From Rhizobiales bacterium GAS188 (GTDB lineage: Bacteria > Pseudomonadota > Alphaproteobacteria > Rhizobiales > Beijerinckiaceae), in NCBI GenBank assembly GCA_900104855.1, contig FNSS01000001.1, forward strand, positions 5,890,001 through 5,954,000: a stretch of DNA of 64,000 nucleotides, in the 5' to 3' direction. Below are positions 16,648 through 24,819 of the stretch, in pieces. The position numbers and the translations under genes are program-made. Each line of letters starts with the position of its first letter. The first letter of the stretch is position 1. The notes beneath the pieces were generated by a model, which ran no database searches, had not been told where the DNA came from, and was given only the letters and a program-made list of their open reading frames with translations.

Positions 16648-19206
16648 ATGCTTCGCAACCTGGCTGCTAGGGCAATCAGGGTGCTCGGATTGTGGGGCGC
16701 GATCCTCGTACCCTACGCAATTGTGGTTTATACATACACCGATTTGACTTCCAATAAGCAACTACAAGCAACACTCGGACAAATACTGTCCGGCGACGAG
16801 CGCAGCCAGAGCGCAGCAAGCCGGGATTTCCGAGCCTCCACTTCCGCCTCTTCCCGGGATGCGGCCCCCATGGCCGCGGAGCCCCCCGCGGGCGCCCCAT
16901 GGCATCCCGACGAGCTGGTCGTTTCGTCGATCGGACCGAAAGCGCGCTCAGCCGGGGAGGCAAGTTCCGAGGGGCCTGCACCAGTTGTGGCTGAGGTCAC
17001 GGCACAGCCGGCACCTCCCTCACCACCGCCAGCGCCTCAGCCCGCGCCGGTTGCCACCGCATCATCGATACCGGAAGCGACCCCCGAGCCCGTCGGACCG
17101 AAAGCGCGCCCGGCGGGCGAGGCAAATTCCGAGGGGCCTGCACCGGTTGTGGCTGAGGTAACGCCGCAGCCGGCTCCTCCCTCGCCGCCGCCGGCTACGC
17201 CTCAGCCCTCGCTGGTTGCCACGGCATCATCAACACCGCAAGCGACCCCCGAGCCAGTCGGACCGAAAGCACGCGCGGCTGGGGAGGCAAGTTCGGAGGG
17301 GCCTGCACCGGTTGTGGCTGAGGTCACGGGACAGCCGGCACCTCCCTCGCCACCGCCAGCTACGCCTCAGCCTTCGCCGATTGCGACGGCATCCCCAACG
17401 CCGGAAGCAAGCCCTGAGGCCGTCGCGGGACTGGGAGCCCGCTCAACTGGCGAGGCAAGTTCGGAGGGGCCTGCGCCGGTTGTCGCCAATGTCGCGGCGC
17501 AGCCGGCTCCTGCATCGCCGCCGCCTCAGCCTTCGCCGATTGTAACCTCATCGCCAACGCCGGAAGCCGAGGGTGCCGCGGAACCGAAAGCCGGCTCGAC
17601 CGGCGAGGCCAGTTCCGAGGTGACAGCGCCGGCTGTGGCTGACGTGGTGCCGCAGACGGCTCCTGCATCGCCGCCGGAAACGTTACAGCCTGCGTCGATC
17701 GTGACCTTGTCGCCGACGCCGGGGGCCGAAGCCGCCGCGGAACCGAAAGCCCCCTCGACTGGTGAGGCAAGTCCTGAGACGCCTGCGCAGATCGCGGCCG
17801 ATGTGGCGCCGCAGACAGCTCCTGCATCGCCGCTGCTAGAGACGCCACAGCCTGCGCCGATCGTGACCGTATCGCCAACGCCGGAAGCCGAGGCCGCCGC
17901 GGTATCGATAGCCCCCTCGACTGGCAAGGCAATTTCGGAGGGGCCTTCACCGGCCGTGGCCGATGTAACGGCGCAGCCGGCTCCTGCATCGCCGCCGCCA
18001 GAGACGCCACAGCCTGCGCCGATCGTGACCGCGTCACCGACGCCGGGGGCCGAAGCCACCGCGGTACCGAAAACCCTCTCAATTGGTGAGGCAAGCGCAG
18101 AGGCGCCTGCGCCGGCCGTGCCCGATGTGGTGCCGCACACGGCTCCTCCCTCGCCAGCGACAGCTACGCCTCAGCCTTTGCCGGTTGCGACGGCAGCATC
18201 ACCGCCGGCAGCGATCCCGGAGGCCGCCGCGGGACCCAAAGCGCGCGCAACTGGCGAGGCAAGTTCGGTGGAGCCCGCACCGGCCGTGGCCGATGTAACG
18301 GCGCAGCCGGCTCCTCCCTCACCACCATCGGCTGCGCCTCTGCCCTTGCCGGTTGCGTCGGCATTATCACCGCCGAAAGCGATCCCGGAGGCCGTCGAAC
18401 CGAAGCCTCGCTCAACCGGCGAGGCTATTTTCGAGGGGCCTGCAACAGTTGTGGCCGATCTGGCGACGCCACAAGCGCCCGCATCGGTGCCGCCGGTGAC
18501 GCCCTCGCCTCCGCAGACCTTCGGGCAAGCAACACCCGAGACACCGATTGAGCGGGCGAAACAGCCGGCTGCCCAGCTCATCGTCGGTCAGGCGTCGTCC
18601 CGCGGAGCGGGCGAGGCGTTCCCGTTGAACATTTCACTCAGTAACGCCCCCGCAGGCGCGACGATAGGGATCAATGGGCTTGCGGCTGGGTCGACATTGA
18701 CCGTGGGTCGCGCTTCGGGAGCCGGCGGCTGGCGATTGATGGCGACGGAGCTGCGCGACGCCTTGGTACGACCGCCTCAAGGTTTTGTCGGTGCGATGGA
18801 ACTCGGACTTGAGCTGCGACTCGCCAACGACAACGTTGCCGATCTCAAGACGCTGCGCCTCGAATGGGTGGCACCCGCAGTGGCACAAGCGACGAGACCT
18901 GCTTTCGTTGTCCGACACATGGGCTCCGACGAGGTCGCGGCGCTGGTCAAACGGGGCGAGGGTTTCATCGCGAGCGGTGATTTCGCCTCGGCGCGTTTGG
19001 TGCTGCAGCGCGCCGCCGAAGCCGGTGAGGCGCAAGCGGCTTTGCTGTTGGCTGGGACCTACGATCCGATCGCGCTGGAGAAGCTCGGACTCCAAGGCCC
19101 GACGGCGGACATCGAGAAGGCCCGGACTTGGTACGAACGGGCGCGGGAGCTGGGATCGGCCGCAGCGCCCGGACGGTTGCAGTTGCTCGCAGGTCGCGAC
19201 CGATGA
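16648..19206 (+). CDS. Membrane-anchored Pro/Ala-rich repeat protein with C-terminal Sel1/TPR-like region
   Basis: An 852-residue protein. The ATG at 16648 (after GAGAAAGG) opens a short basic N-terminus and a single membrane helix (about residues 11-29). Residues about 95-630 are ten imperfect repeats of roughly 54 residues, each with a GEASSEGPAP-like start and Pro-rich 'PAPPSPPP' core: a long disordered stalk. The C-terminal 220 residues fold differently: a beta-rich part (FPLNISLSNAPAGATIGING) and then a helical pair (VKRGEGFIASGDFASARLVL, KARTWYERARELGSAAAPGR) resembling Sel1/TPR repeats. This layout suggests a periplasmic scaffold reaching across or along the wall. It precedes a TAXI binding-protein gene by 115 bases; cooperation is inferred. 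Confidence 0.75.
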   Translation: MLRNLAARAIRVLGLWGAILVPYAIVVYTYTDLTSNKQLQATLGQILSGDERSQSAASRDFRASTSASSRDAAPMAAEPPAGAPWHPDELVVSSIGPKARSAGEASSEGPAPVVAEVTAQPAPPSPPPAPQPAPVATASSIPEATPEPVGPKARPAGEANSEGPAPVVAEVTPQPAPPSPPPATPQPSLVATASSTPQATPEPVGPKARAAGEASSEGPAPVVAEVTGQPAPPSPPPATPQPSPIATASPTPEASPEAVAGLGARSTGEASSEGPAPVVANVAAQPAPASPPPQPSPIVTSSPTPEAEGAAEPKAGSTGEASSEVTAPAVADVVPQTAPASPPETLQPASIVTLSPTPGAEAAAEPKAPSTGEASPETPAQIAADVAPQTAPASPLLETPQPAPIVTVSPTPEAEAAAVSIAPSTGKAISEGPSPAVADVTAQPAPASPPPETPQPAPIVTASPTPGAEATAVPKTLSIGEASAEAPAPAVPDVVPHTAPPSPATATPQPLPVATAASPPAAIPEAAAGPKARATGEASSVEPAPAVADVTAQPAPPSPPSAAPLPLPVASALSPPKAIPEAVEPKPRSTGEAIFEGPATVVADLATPQAPASVPPVTPSPPQTFGQATPETPIERAKQPAAQLIVGQASSRGAGEAFPLNISLSNAPAGATIGINGLAAGSTLTVGRASGAGGWRLMATELRDALVRPPQGFVGAMELGLELRLANDNVADLKTLRLEWVAPAVAQATRPAFVVRHMGSDEVAALVKRGEGFIASGDFASARLVLQRAAEAGEAQAALLLAGTYDPIALEKLGLQGPTADIEKARTWYERARELGSAAAPGRLQLLAGRDR
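16930..18540 (+). repeat. Ten imperfect ~160-bp coding tandem repeats
   Basis: Inside the 852-residue protein gene. Units begin at or near (V/I)GPKAR or AEPKA and run about 54 codons. The first three units are most alike, units 4-7 share an 'IVTxSPTPxAEAA' ending, and units 8-10 drift. The gradual change suggests stepwise duplication with divergence. Copy number may vary between strains. Confidence 0.85.
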
Positions 19207-19320
19207 GGCAACGACTGGCCGGCGGCGGAACTGCCCGAAACGGCTTCGCAGCGGTCGTGAAGTTGTTCGCGCCGCGAACATTCCGTTTCCGGAAACACAG
19301 ATCGCATGTGAGAGGTTGGC

Positions 19321-20484
19321 ATGGGACGGAATAACGGGCGGCTTTTCGCGATCGCCGTGATGCTGGTGTCGTTTCTCGGTGTCGGCTGGGCGGCCGAAAC
19401 CGAAGTGGATCCCGGTACGGTCAGCGAAGGGCTCAAAGCGATATTTCGCTACGGGAACGGTAGGCTGGAAACTTCGGCCCGTCTCAACGCCAATACGGTC
19501 ACGTTGATATCGGGAACGATCGGCGGGACCTACGTGCAGATCGGGGCTGATCTCGAATCGGTCCTTGACGACGGTGAAAACCTGCGGGTCCTATCCATTG
19601 TCGGGCGCGGTTCGGTTCAGAGCGTCGCCGACATCCTGTACCTCAGGGGGGTCGATCTCGGGATTGTCCGCTCGGACACGCTCGATTATCTAGAGAAGAA
19701 AGGATTCGCCAACAACATCAAGAGCAGGTTTGCGTACATCACGAAGCTCTACAACGAGGAGGTGCACGTCGTGGCGTCGAAGAGCGTCCACAGCCTCGCG
19801 GATCTGGAAGGCAAGAAGGTATCAATCGACCTGCCGAACGGCGGCACGTTCGTAACTGCGATCGCCATTTTCGAGCGACTCGGGATCCATCCGAATTTCG
19901 CATACGTCGAACAGCGCATCGCCTACGACAAACTGTCGAAAGGTGAGCTTGACGCCGTCGTCGCCGTGCAGGGCCAACCCTCGAAGGCCACCACGCAAAT
20001 CAAGGATCCCAACTTGCACCTTGTTCCCATCGAATATGCAAAATCGCTGCAGACGGACTATCTGCCGGCACAGCTCACATCGGACAACTATCCAAATCTC
20101 ATCGACAAAGGTGAACTTGTTGATACGGTCGCGGTGCCGGCGGTGCTGGCGGTCTTCAATTGGCCGGGTAACACGGAACGCTATCGCAGGCTCGCGCATT
20201 TTGTCGACGCGTTCTTCGGCAAGATCGGCCAGTTGCAGCAGCCGCCGTTCCATCCGAAGTGGAAGGAAGTGGCGCTCAACGCACCTTTGCCCGGATGGAT
20301 CCGTTTCCGACCCGCACAGGAATGGCTCGAGCGCAACAGCAATGCCACTGCGACAAGCGAGGTCCGCAACAGATTCGAACAGTTCCTGAGCCAGAATCAG
20401 GCGCGCTCCCTCGGTTCGGAAGATCGCGAAGCCTTGTTCCGCCAGTTCCTTGAATGGCAGAAGACCCGCCCCGTTGCACGTTGA
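19321..20484 (+). CDS. TAXI family TRAP transporter solute-binding protein
   Basis: A 387-residue exported protein: signal peptide at residues 1-24 (AVMLVSFLGVGWA, cleavage before AET), then LISGTIGGTYVQIGADLESV, the TAXI 'GTxGGTYxxxG' motif, and DIVR/SDTLDYL-type and HVVASKSVHSLADLEGKKVS segments typical of the family. TAXI proteins usually feed a fused DctQM permease; none is adjacent, so this is an orphan binding protein that may serve a distant permease or act in sensing. It lies 115 bases downstream of the repeat-rich Sel1-like gene on the same strand, an arrangement also recalled from other rhizobial genomes. Confidence 0.88.
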   Translation: MGRNNGRLFAIAVMLVSFLGVGWAAETEVDPGTVSEGLKAIFRYGNGRLETSARLNANTVTLISGTIGGTYVQIGADLESVLDDGENLRVLSIVGRGSVQSVADILYLRGVDLGIVRSDTLDYLEKKGFANNIKSRFAYITKLYNEEVHVVASKSVHSLADLEGKKVSIDLPNGGTFVTAIAIFERLGIHPNFAYVEQRIAYDKLSKGELDAVVAVQGQPSKATTQIKDPNLHLVPIEYAKSLQTDYLPAQLTSDNYPNLIDKGELVDTVAVPAVLAVFNWPGNTERYRRLAHFVDAFFGKIGQLQQPPFHPKWKEVALNAPLPGWIRFRPAQEWLERNSNATATSEVRNRFEQFLSQNQARSLGSEDREALFRQFLEWQKTRPVAR

Positions 20485-20603
20485 GTACAATGGATGGCGT
20501 CTCCCGGCGGCATTGTCACGGAGCGTGTTCCTGCTGTTATCACTTGCTTGGGTCGAAATGAGTGATTGCAATAAATTATAGGGTGCGCCCGGGCACCCGC
20601 AGG

Positions 20604-20852
20604 TTAGGCCTCTCGAATGAGACACTCGACCTCGGTGGGCAGCTCTCCGAAGCCCGCGAGATGGGCTAAATGCGCGTGCCTAGCAAAAATCCTGATTTTG
20701 TCGCTGTAGGTAATCCGCGCTTCGCGTTGGCACCCCGCGCATGTGAACCGGGCTGCAGACTTGAACCAACTGCCCTTCTTACTAAACTTCAGGCCGCAAT
20801 GCGCACATTCAAATGTGAGAAGCGCGTCGACCAACTTGGAAGAGAGTGTCAT
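20604..20852 (-). CDS. Small zinc-ribbon-like hypothetical protein
   Basis: An 82-residue protein with two CxxC pairs (CAHC at about residues 16-19 and CAGC at about 38-41), spaced as in a zinc ribbon, set in FECAHCGLKFSKKGSWFKSA and RFTCAGCQREARITYSDK. The knuckles suggest structural zinc and possibly nucleic-acid binding, but the family is not known. A G-rich run abuts the ATG instead of sitting at the usual distance. There are no same-strand neighbours close enough for an operon. Confidence 0.55.
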   Translation of the reverse strand: MTLSSKLVDALLTFECAHCGLKFSKKGSWFKSAARFTCAGCQREARITYSDKIRIFARHAHLAHLAGFGELPTEVECLIREA

Positions 20853-21441
20853 GCCCCCTGGATGGCACGAGGGCGCGCATCAGGAACAGATTCGGAATCT
20901 ACCTATGCCAGGGGGGCTTGGGCAACGCCTCGGCGGGATGGTGGCCGGCCGCGCCCCAAACAAAATGCCCGGCGCTCTTGCGAGACGGGGCAGGGTGATC
21001 CGTGTCACTGAAAGCCAGCAACGAGGGTCACACGTTACTGCGCATCAGGCTTAGCCGCCTCGCCGCGCCGGGCGCAAGGTGGCTGCGCCAGCGTCTCGCA
21101 GCGGGCGCTCGCCCGGAACGTTTGTGGCGCTTGCGGCATTAAGGGGGCAAGCCGCGGCCGATTTGCCCCCCAGAGCAGCCGCGGCCAGGGCCTCGCTGAG
21201 ATTAAGCCTCTCCAGCGGGGCCCGCCTTTTCTCTTGATGTGTGTTAGCGTCGCGCCGGCCACGCCATCCTCACCCGGTGCCGGTGGGCAGGGCCCCGCTG
21301 ACGTTTGCGCGTCGGCGGGGCCTGTCGTTTCCAGGGCCCGAGTGCATCCTTGAGACGAGCCACACGGCGGTTGGGGAAGGCGCGAGCGGCGCCCGCCCTT
21401 CAGATGCGCGGCGGTGGGAATGTTCCGCGCCTTGGAAGCGC
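20853..21441. other. Intergenic region with a terminator-like repeat
   Basis: No gene is supported. It contains the first of three similar hairpin sequences (20961-20993; see separate entry) and G+C-rich stretches near 21200-21320 with several short inverted repeats. Confidence 0.4.
20961..20993 (-). terminator. Terminator-like hairpin, copy 1
   Basis: On the minus strand a G+C-rich imperfect stem with a TCTCGCAAGAG-type centre is followed by a short T-rich tract (complement of CAAAA). Two similar copies occur at 21621-21653 and 23426-23458. No minus-strand gene ends here, so terminator function is uncertain; it may instead be a dispersed repeat. Confidence 0.35.
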
Positions 21442-21597
21442 TCACGGCCACCATCTGACGATCAGCATCAGCCCGACCACGAGGGCGGCGACGCCAAGAG
21501 CGATGGCGAGCCGGCGCCAGTCGGGCTGGCCGGGCTGGCGGCGCCAACCAGGCCGACCGCGCCAACCGGGCCGCCCCGGCGAAGGTTGATCCGACAT
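21442..21597 (-). CDS. Small single-span membrane protein
   Basis: A 51-residue candidate: a Pro/Gly/Arg/Trp-rich N-terminal half with the tandem RPGWRGRPGWRRQPGQP, then one hydrophobic helix (LAIALGVAALVVGLMLIV) ending RWWP. The ATG at 21597 is one choice; the frame is open for 47 more codons upstream. The arrangement of a basic linker plus one C-terminal helix is coherent, but the ribosome site is weak and no family is known. Confidence 0.4.
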   Translation of the reverse strand: MSDQPSPGRPGWRGRPGWRRQPGQPDWRRLAIALGVAALVVGLMLIVRWWP

Positions 21598-21620
21598 GCC
21601 GGCAGTATAGCCCGTGCCCA

Positions 21621-21653
21621 ACAAAAAGCCCTGCGCTCTTTCGAGGCCGGGGT
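21621..21653 (-). terminator. Terminator-like hairpin, copy 2
   Basis: A second copy of the AAAAAGCC(C)-GCGCTCTTTCGAGGC-GGGG pattern. Read on the minus strand it is a GC stem with a CGAAAGAG centre followed by five T. It lies just upstream of the 51-residue membrane protein start, not after a gene. Confidence 0.35.
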
Positions 21654-21903
21654 GCGGTAGCGTGACGGCCGGGCTGTCAGCTGGAAGCAATCGTGGGTCG
21701 ATTTTGATACCGGCGTCGAGATATTTGACAAGTTCCAAGAGCTATTCCCAGCGAATCCTAGTTCCGAATTGGGCCTGTTCAAACGCGCTGAAGGTGATGA
21801 GCACGTTTACGTCCTCACGCCCGGAGCCTGTCGCTACTGAACCCCCGAAGGACGGGCGTGAGGCTGAGAAAGGGGTCCCATATGACCGGATTTCGAGGTC
21901 AGC

Positions 21904-22017
21904 GTGACCGCGCCGCGCCCTGCTCATGTTCAGGCGATCCAATCTGCGCTCGAGGCGGCCGGCGTCGAGTTCATCGTCGAGAATGGCGGCGGGCCGCGAG
22001 TCAGGTTGCGGAAATGA
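21904..22017 (+). pseudogene. XRE-family regulator, C-terminal tail fragment
   Basis: The plus-strand frame from a GTG at 21904 reads QSALEAAGVEFIVENGGGPR then VRLRK-stop. That is the standard C-terminal end of small XRE/Cro regulators in Alphaproteobacteria ('RRALEAAGVEFIAENGGGPGVRL'). The helix-turn-helix is missing, so about 37 codons remain. The stop overlaps the ATG of the next tiny frame (ATGA). Confidence 0.6.
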
Positions 22018-22136
22018 GCGCCAAGGGCTGGTGGACGTTCTTTGCTTTCAGCTCAATTGTGATCGCGGTCTTCGCATGCTGGTTCGAAGATCGGACGCGG
22101 CCCAAGCCGCCAGGGCTAAGGAATGGCGGGAACTAG
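22014..22136 (+). CDS. Tiny membrane protein, possible
   Basis: A 40-residue frame (MSAKGWWTFFAFSSIVIAVF...) with one hydrophobic helix at about residues 6-23 followed by a polar tail. It overlaps the stop of the XRE tail fragment by ATGA. It may be an authentic small membrane protein but has no recognised homologue; support is limited to the clean signal-anchor pattern. Confidence 0.3.
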   Translation: MSAKGWWTFFAFSSIVIAVFACWFEDRTRPKPPGLRNGGN

Positions 22137-22212
22137 CAAGCCACCAACGCGTTTGACCAGCGTATGCGGCTTTTCGCTCTTTTGCGACAGACCTGCATAC
22201 GGGACACCCCGC

Positions 22213-22392
22213 ATGATCTCGCAAGAGGCTTGGAACACGTGGCTGTCGGTCGCCGCCATCGTTCTTATTGCCGGCGCCGCTCTCTACGTTACCTATCGCA
22301 TAGCCAAGCTCACCGATCCTCAACTCCATGATTTTGAGGAAGTACTGGGCGATTGGCCCGCTCTTGGCACTCGCGCGAGTGAGGACAAGTGA
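22213..22392 (+). CDS. Small single-span membrane protein
   Basis: A 59-residue protein. An N-terminal hydrophobic helix (WLSVAAIVLIAGAALYVTYR) is followed by an acidic cytoplasmic tail (KLTDPQLHDFEEVLGDWPAL). No family is known. It is followed nine bases later by another small gene on the same strand, suggesting a two-gene unit. Confidence 0.45.
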   Translation: MISQEAWNTWLSVAAIVLIAGAALYVTYRIAKLTDPQLHDFEEVLGDWPALGTRASEDK

Positions 22393-22401
22393 GTTTGAGA
22401 A

Positions 22402-22623
22402 ATGACCGACAAGAAATCAACTACCCAACTTGCCCACGAGGCGCAGGCGAACAAAGCCTTCGCGAAGACCAAAGATGAAGACCAGCGCAAGGGCGTTGTC
22501 TTTGCGGAAGAGGCGAAGCGCACGGCGTCGAATACCGCGAAGACGGCAAAGTTACGGGCCTTGCGGGAAGCGAGCGAAGTCGCAACCGAGCCGGAGCCGA
22601 AGGGCGGAAAGCGAGAGCACTGA
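22402..22623 (+). CDS. Small charged hypothetical protein
   Basis: A 73-residue Lys/Ala/Glu-rich helical protein starting MTDKKSTTQLAHEAQANKAF, with a likely coiled middle and basic C-terminus. Similar short lysine-rich proteins are common in Bradyrhizobium-type genomes without a known role. It starts nine bases after the preceding small membrane-protein gene. Confidence 0.5.
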   Translation: MTDKKSTTQLAHEAQANKAFAKTKDEDQRKGVVFAEEAKRTASNTAKTAKLRALREASEVATEPEPKGGKREH

Positions 22624-23509
22624 CGGCCGAGCCTCTGGCGAATAGCTGCGGCAGTCTTGGCGTGCGCATCGGCCGGCATGATCGTCGGGCAACTGTGTTG
22701 AGGAGCCAAAGCGCCTCCGACCGCGCGTCCAGCGCTTGGGCAGCGATGAGCCGCCCTCGACTCAGCCGCCCTTGCAGAGGCTGTTTAGGCCGTCATTGTG
22801 CGATGTGGAGGCAATGGACTGTTGGCGCGTTGAAGTTCCGACCTGTGGGACGGCCCATTGCCGACGAATTCACGATCGAGAGCGGACCGCCGAGGCCATC
22901 ACGGTGCCGCACGTAGCGCACGACCATTGCTACACATTTCACGTCGAGGAAGAGGTGAACCGAAGGATGTTGCGCGTCGGCTTGGGCAGAGAATCGGAAG
23001 GCGTCCTTGCTTAGCACCGCGTTCGAGACGGCGGCTCGCGCCTTCGCCGAGCGTGAGGCAGAAAGGCGGCCTGATCGATTGAGGGGTGCGACTAGGTATT
23101 TTCCGATCCTAGCGTCACGCGTCCGCTGCCAGATATTGTCGCAATGGCGCACGGCTTGACGAAAGCAGCATATGATGGACTTCGGCGACTTGCCCATGGA
23201 GGTGAAGGTCGAAGTGCTCAGCGCGATCATCTCTCGCGGATGATCAGGGCGGGTATCCAAACGCTCGATCAGTTTGGAGCGATTGATCGCCGAGCCGTGG
23301 AACAGGTTTGGCAGGAGGCATGCTTGATGGAAGGTATCGATCGCTGCACCATTCCTAGCCGATTGATGGGAATGAAAAACGAATCCGCCTTTCTCGTGCA
23401 TTGAACCCAAAGCCTCGGAGCGCACCACAAAAAGCCCGCGCTCTTTCGAGGCGGGGCTGCCATTTGCCTAGCGACAGGCAATGTCGAGCAACATAGCTGG
23501 AGAACGGGA
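22624..23509. other. About 890 bases without a confident gene
   Basis: Several overlapping frames occur, including a long minus-strand frame (22793-23428), but their composition is irregular and no domain is seen. It holds the third terminator-like hairpin copy at 23426-23458. Confidence 0.4.
23426..23458 (-). terminator. Terminator-like hairpin, copy 3
   Basis: Minus-strand sequence GCCCCGCCTCGAAAGAGCGC-GGGC followed by TTTTTG. The stem is imperfect in the middle. It matches copies at 20961 and 21621. A T tract on the minus side only suggests intrinsic termination of leftward transcripts, although no leftward gene ends here. Confidence 0.4.
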
Positions 23510-23698
23510 ATGCGTTTCTTAATTGCTATGATCGTGATCATTTACTTCGTCGGCGTTGGCGTCGCGCTATCGCCAACTATTCAGGGCAAATGGAGTGGTG
23601 CTTCAGCGTCGGACCTCGTCACAAGCGTTGCGCAGGAGCTGCCCAATGCGATGGCTTGGCCGGTAAGAGCCTACCGGAGCACAACCGAACGTGGCTGA
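23510..23698 (+). CDS. Small conserved membrane-anchored hypothetical protein
   Basis: A 62-residue protein with an N-terminal hydrophobic segment (MRFLIAMIVIIYFVGVGVAL) and an exported-looking tail ending VAQELPNAMAWPVRAYRSTT. Short proteins with this exact layout (SPTIQxKWS, ELPxAxAWPVRxYRS) recur in Bradyrhizobiaceae in my recollection. The ATG has GGAGAACGGGA upstream, a good ribosome site. Function is unknown. Confidence 0.6.
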   Translation: MRFLIAMIVIIYFVGVGVALSPTIQGKWSGASASDLVTSVAQELPNAMAWPVRAYRSTTERG

Positions 23699-24355
23699 AC
23701 GCTGTATCTGGTCCGTGTGCTGGCGGCCATGCGCCGCACGATCCGGATAAATCAGTGGTCATCGCGCATCGCTAGCTCGCGCATTGCCGTTGCCACGGCG
23801 CGCCGGGGGAGGCCGCAGACGGCGTCGGCGCTGGTCTGGCGGGTCCGCCGGGCAGGGTGACGATGATCGAGCCGCTCTCTACAGCGTGAGGGCGACAGAC
23901 ACCGAGGTCGTCCTCGCGTGCTGCGTCGGCTCGGCGAGGCCGCTGGTGGCGGGGTGAAACGGTGCATTGGAAGTTCGGGGACCAGAGAGCCACGAACTTC
24001 CCCTGCGTCAAGCTCTCATTCGCGGAGTGCCGGCCGCACGAGAACGCAGATTTCGGGATGGGTTGCGGAATTGAGCCGCTACGGGCTTAGGGAGGCCGCT
24101 GACGGGCGGGTGGTGCCAGTGACACACGTCGCGATGCGCCAGGCGGCTGATACGCCGCCCAAGGCTCGGCCTTAGACCGGGCGTCTTGCACGGCCGGTGT
24201 GTGATGGCAGGCGGAGCGCCGTCGGCGGGCGCTGCGCGGCGGCAGACCGGCTTAGCGGCTCTGGGTGGCAGCGAGGGGCGGCAAGGGGAATTCGGGGAAC
24301 AAAACGCCGCATCTAGGAGTTGTGTAGCTAATCCAATGCCACCAAGGAGCTAGAT
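23699..24355. other. Intergenic region, no supported gene
   Basis: About 650 bases with short G+C-rich frames on both strands. No RNA gene or insertion sequence recognised. Its right end must contain the promoter of the Gly/Tyr-rich exported protein gene. Confidence 0.4.
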
Positions 24356-24766
24356 ATGGACCAAGTTCGCATACGACTTTCCCTAAGCGGCATGATGGCC
24401 GCTGTTGCTTTGGGCGCGATGGCGACGGTCGCCTCTACCGCGCCGTCTATAGCTCAGGTCGCAGGCGCCCAATCCGGCGTGGCCGGGCATTCGCTGGTTG
24501 AAAATGTGCAATATGTGGCGCGCCGCGGCGTTGTAGTTGGCCGTGGCTACCGGGGAGGATACCGAGGAGCCTACGTTGGGCGCGGGGGATACGGCTATCG
24601 TCGCGGATACGGCTATGGCGCTGGAGCAGGTGTCGCCGGTGCCGCGGTTGGTGCCGCGATCCTCGGCGGTGCATTGGCCGCCCCCTACTACCAACAGCAG
24701 CCCTACGGCTATTACCGCCAGCCCCATGGCTACGCACCGGGCTATTACGGAGACGACGGGTATTGA
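24356..24766 (+). CDS. Exported Gly/Tyr-rich protein, paralogue of the BA14K protein leader
   Basis: A 136-residue exported protein. The signal region GMMAAVALGAMATVASTAPS, followed by IAQVAG, closely parallels GLMAAVAMGAVTTIGSIAPS plus TAQVAS in the BA14K protein at 3413-4018, and the next block (SLVENVQY versus SLIDNVAW) is also related. The rest is a Gly/Arg/Tyr-rich domain with a short hydrophobic Ala/Gly segment (about residues 88-108) and a Tyr/Gln/Pro tail. The C-terminal BA14K cysteine motif is absent, so it shares leader and linker only. A strong terminator follows 20 bases after the stop. Confidence 0.7.
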   Translation: MDQVRIRLSLSGMMAAVALGAMATVASTAPSIAQVAGAQSGVAGHSLVENVQYVARRGVVVGRGYRGGYRGAYVGRGGYGYRRGYGYGAGAGVAGAAVGAAILGGALAAPYYQQQPYGYYRQPHGYAPGYYGDDGY

Positions 24767-24788
24767 CCCCAACGGGACTTGACGAGGG

Positions 24789-24819
24789 AGCCCTCTCCCC
24801 ATGTTGGAGAGGGCTTTTC
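24789..24819 (+). terminator. Rho-independent terminator
   Basis: Perfect 10-bp stem AGCCCTCTCC / GGAGAGGGCT with a 7-base loop, followed by TTTC. It lies 23 bases after the stop of the Gly/Tyr-rich protein gene. Confidence 0.85.

Noticed and set aside
22793-23428. 211-residue minus-strand frame
   Set aside because: Irregular composition, no recognisable domain, no ribosome site, and it spans the terminator-like repeat end; judged a chance frame in a gene-poor stretch.
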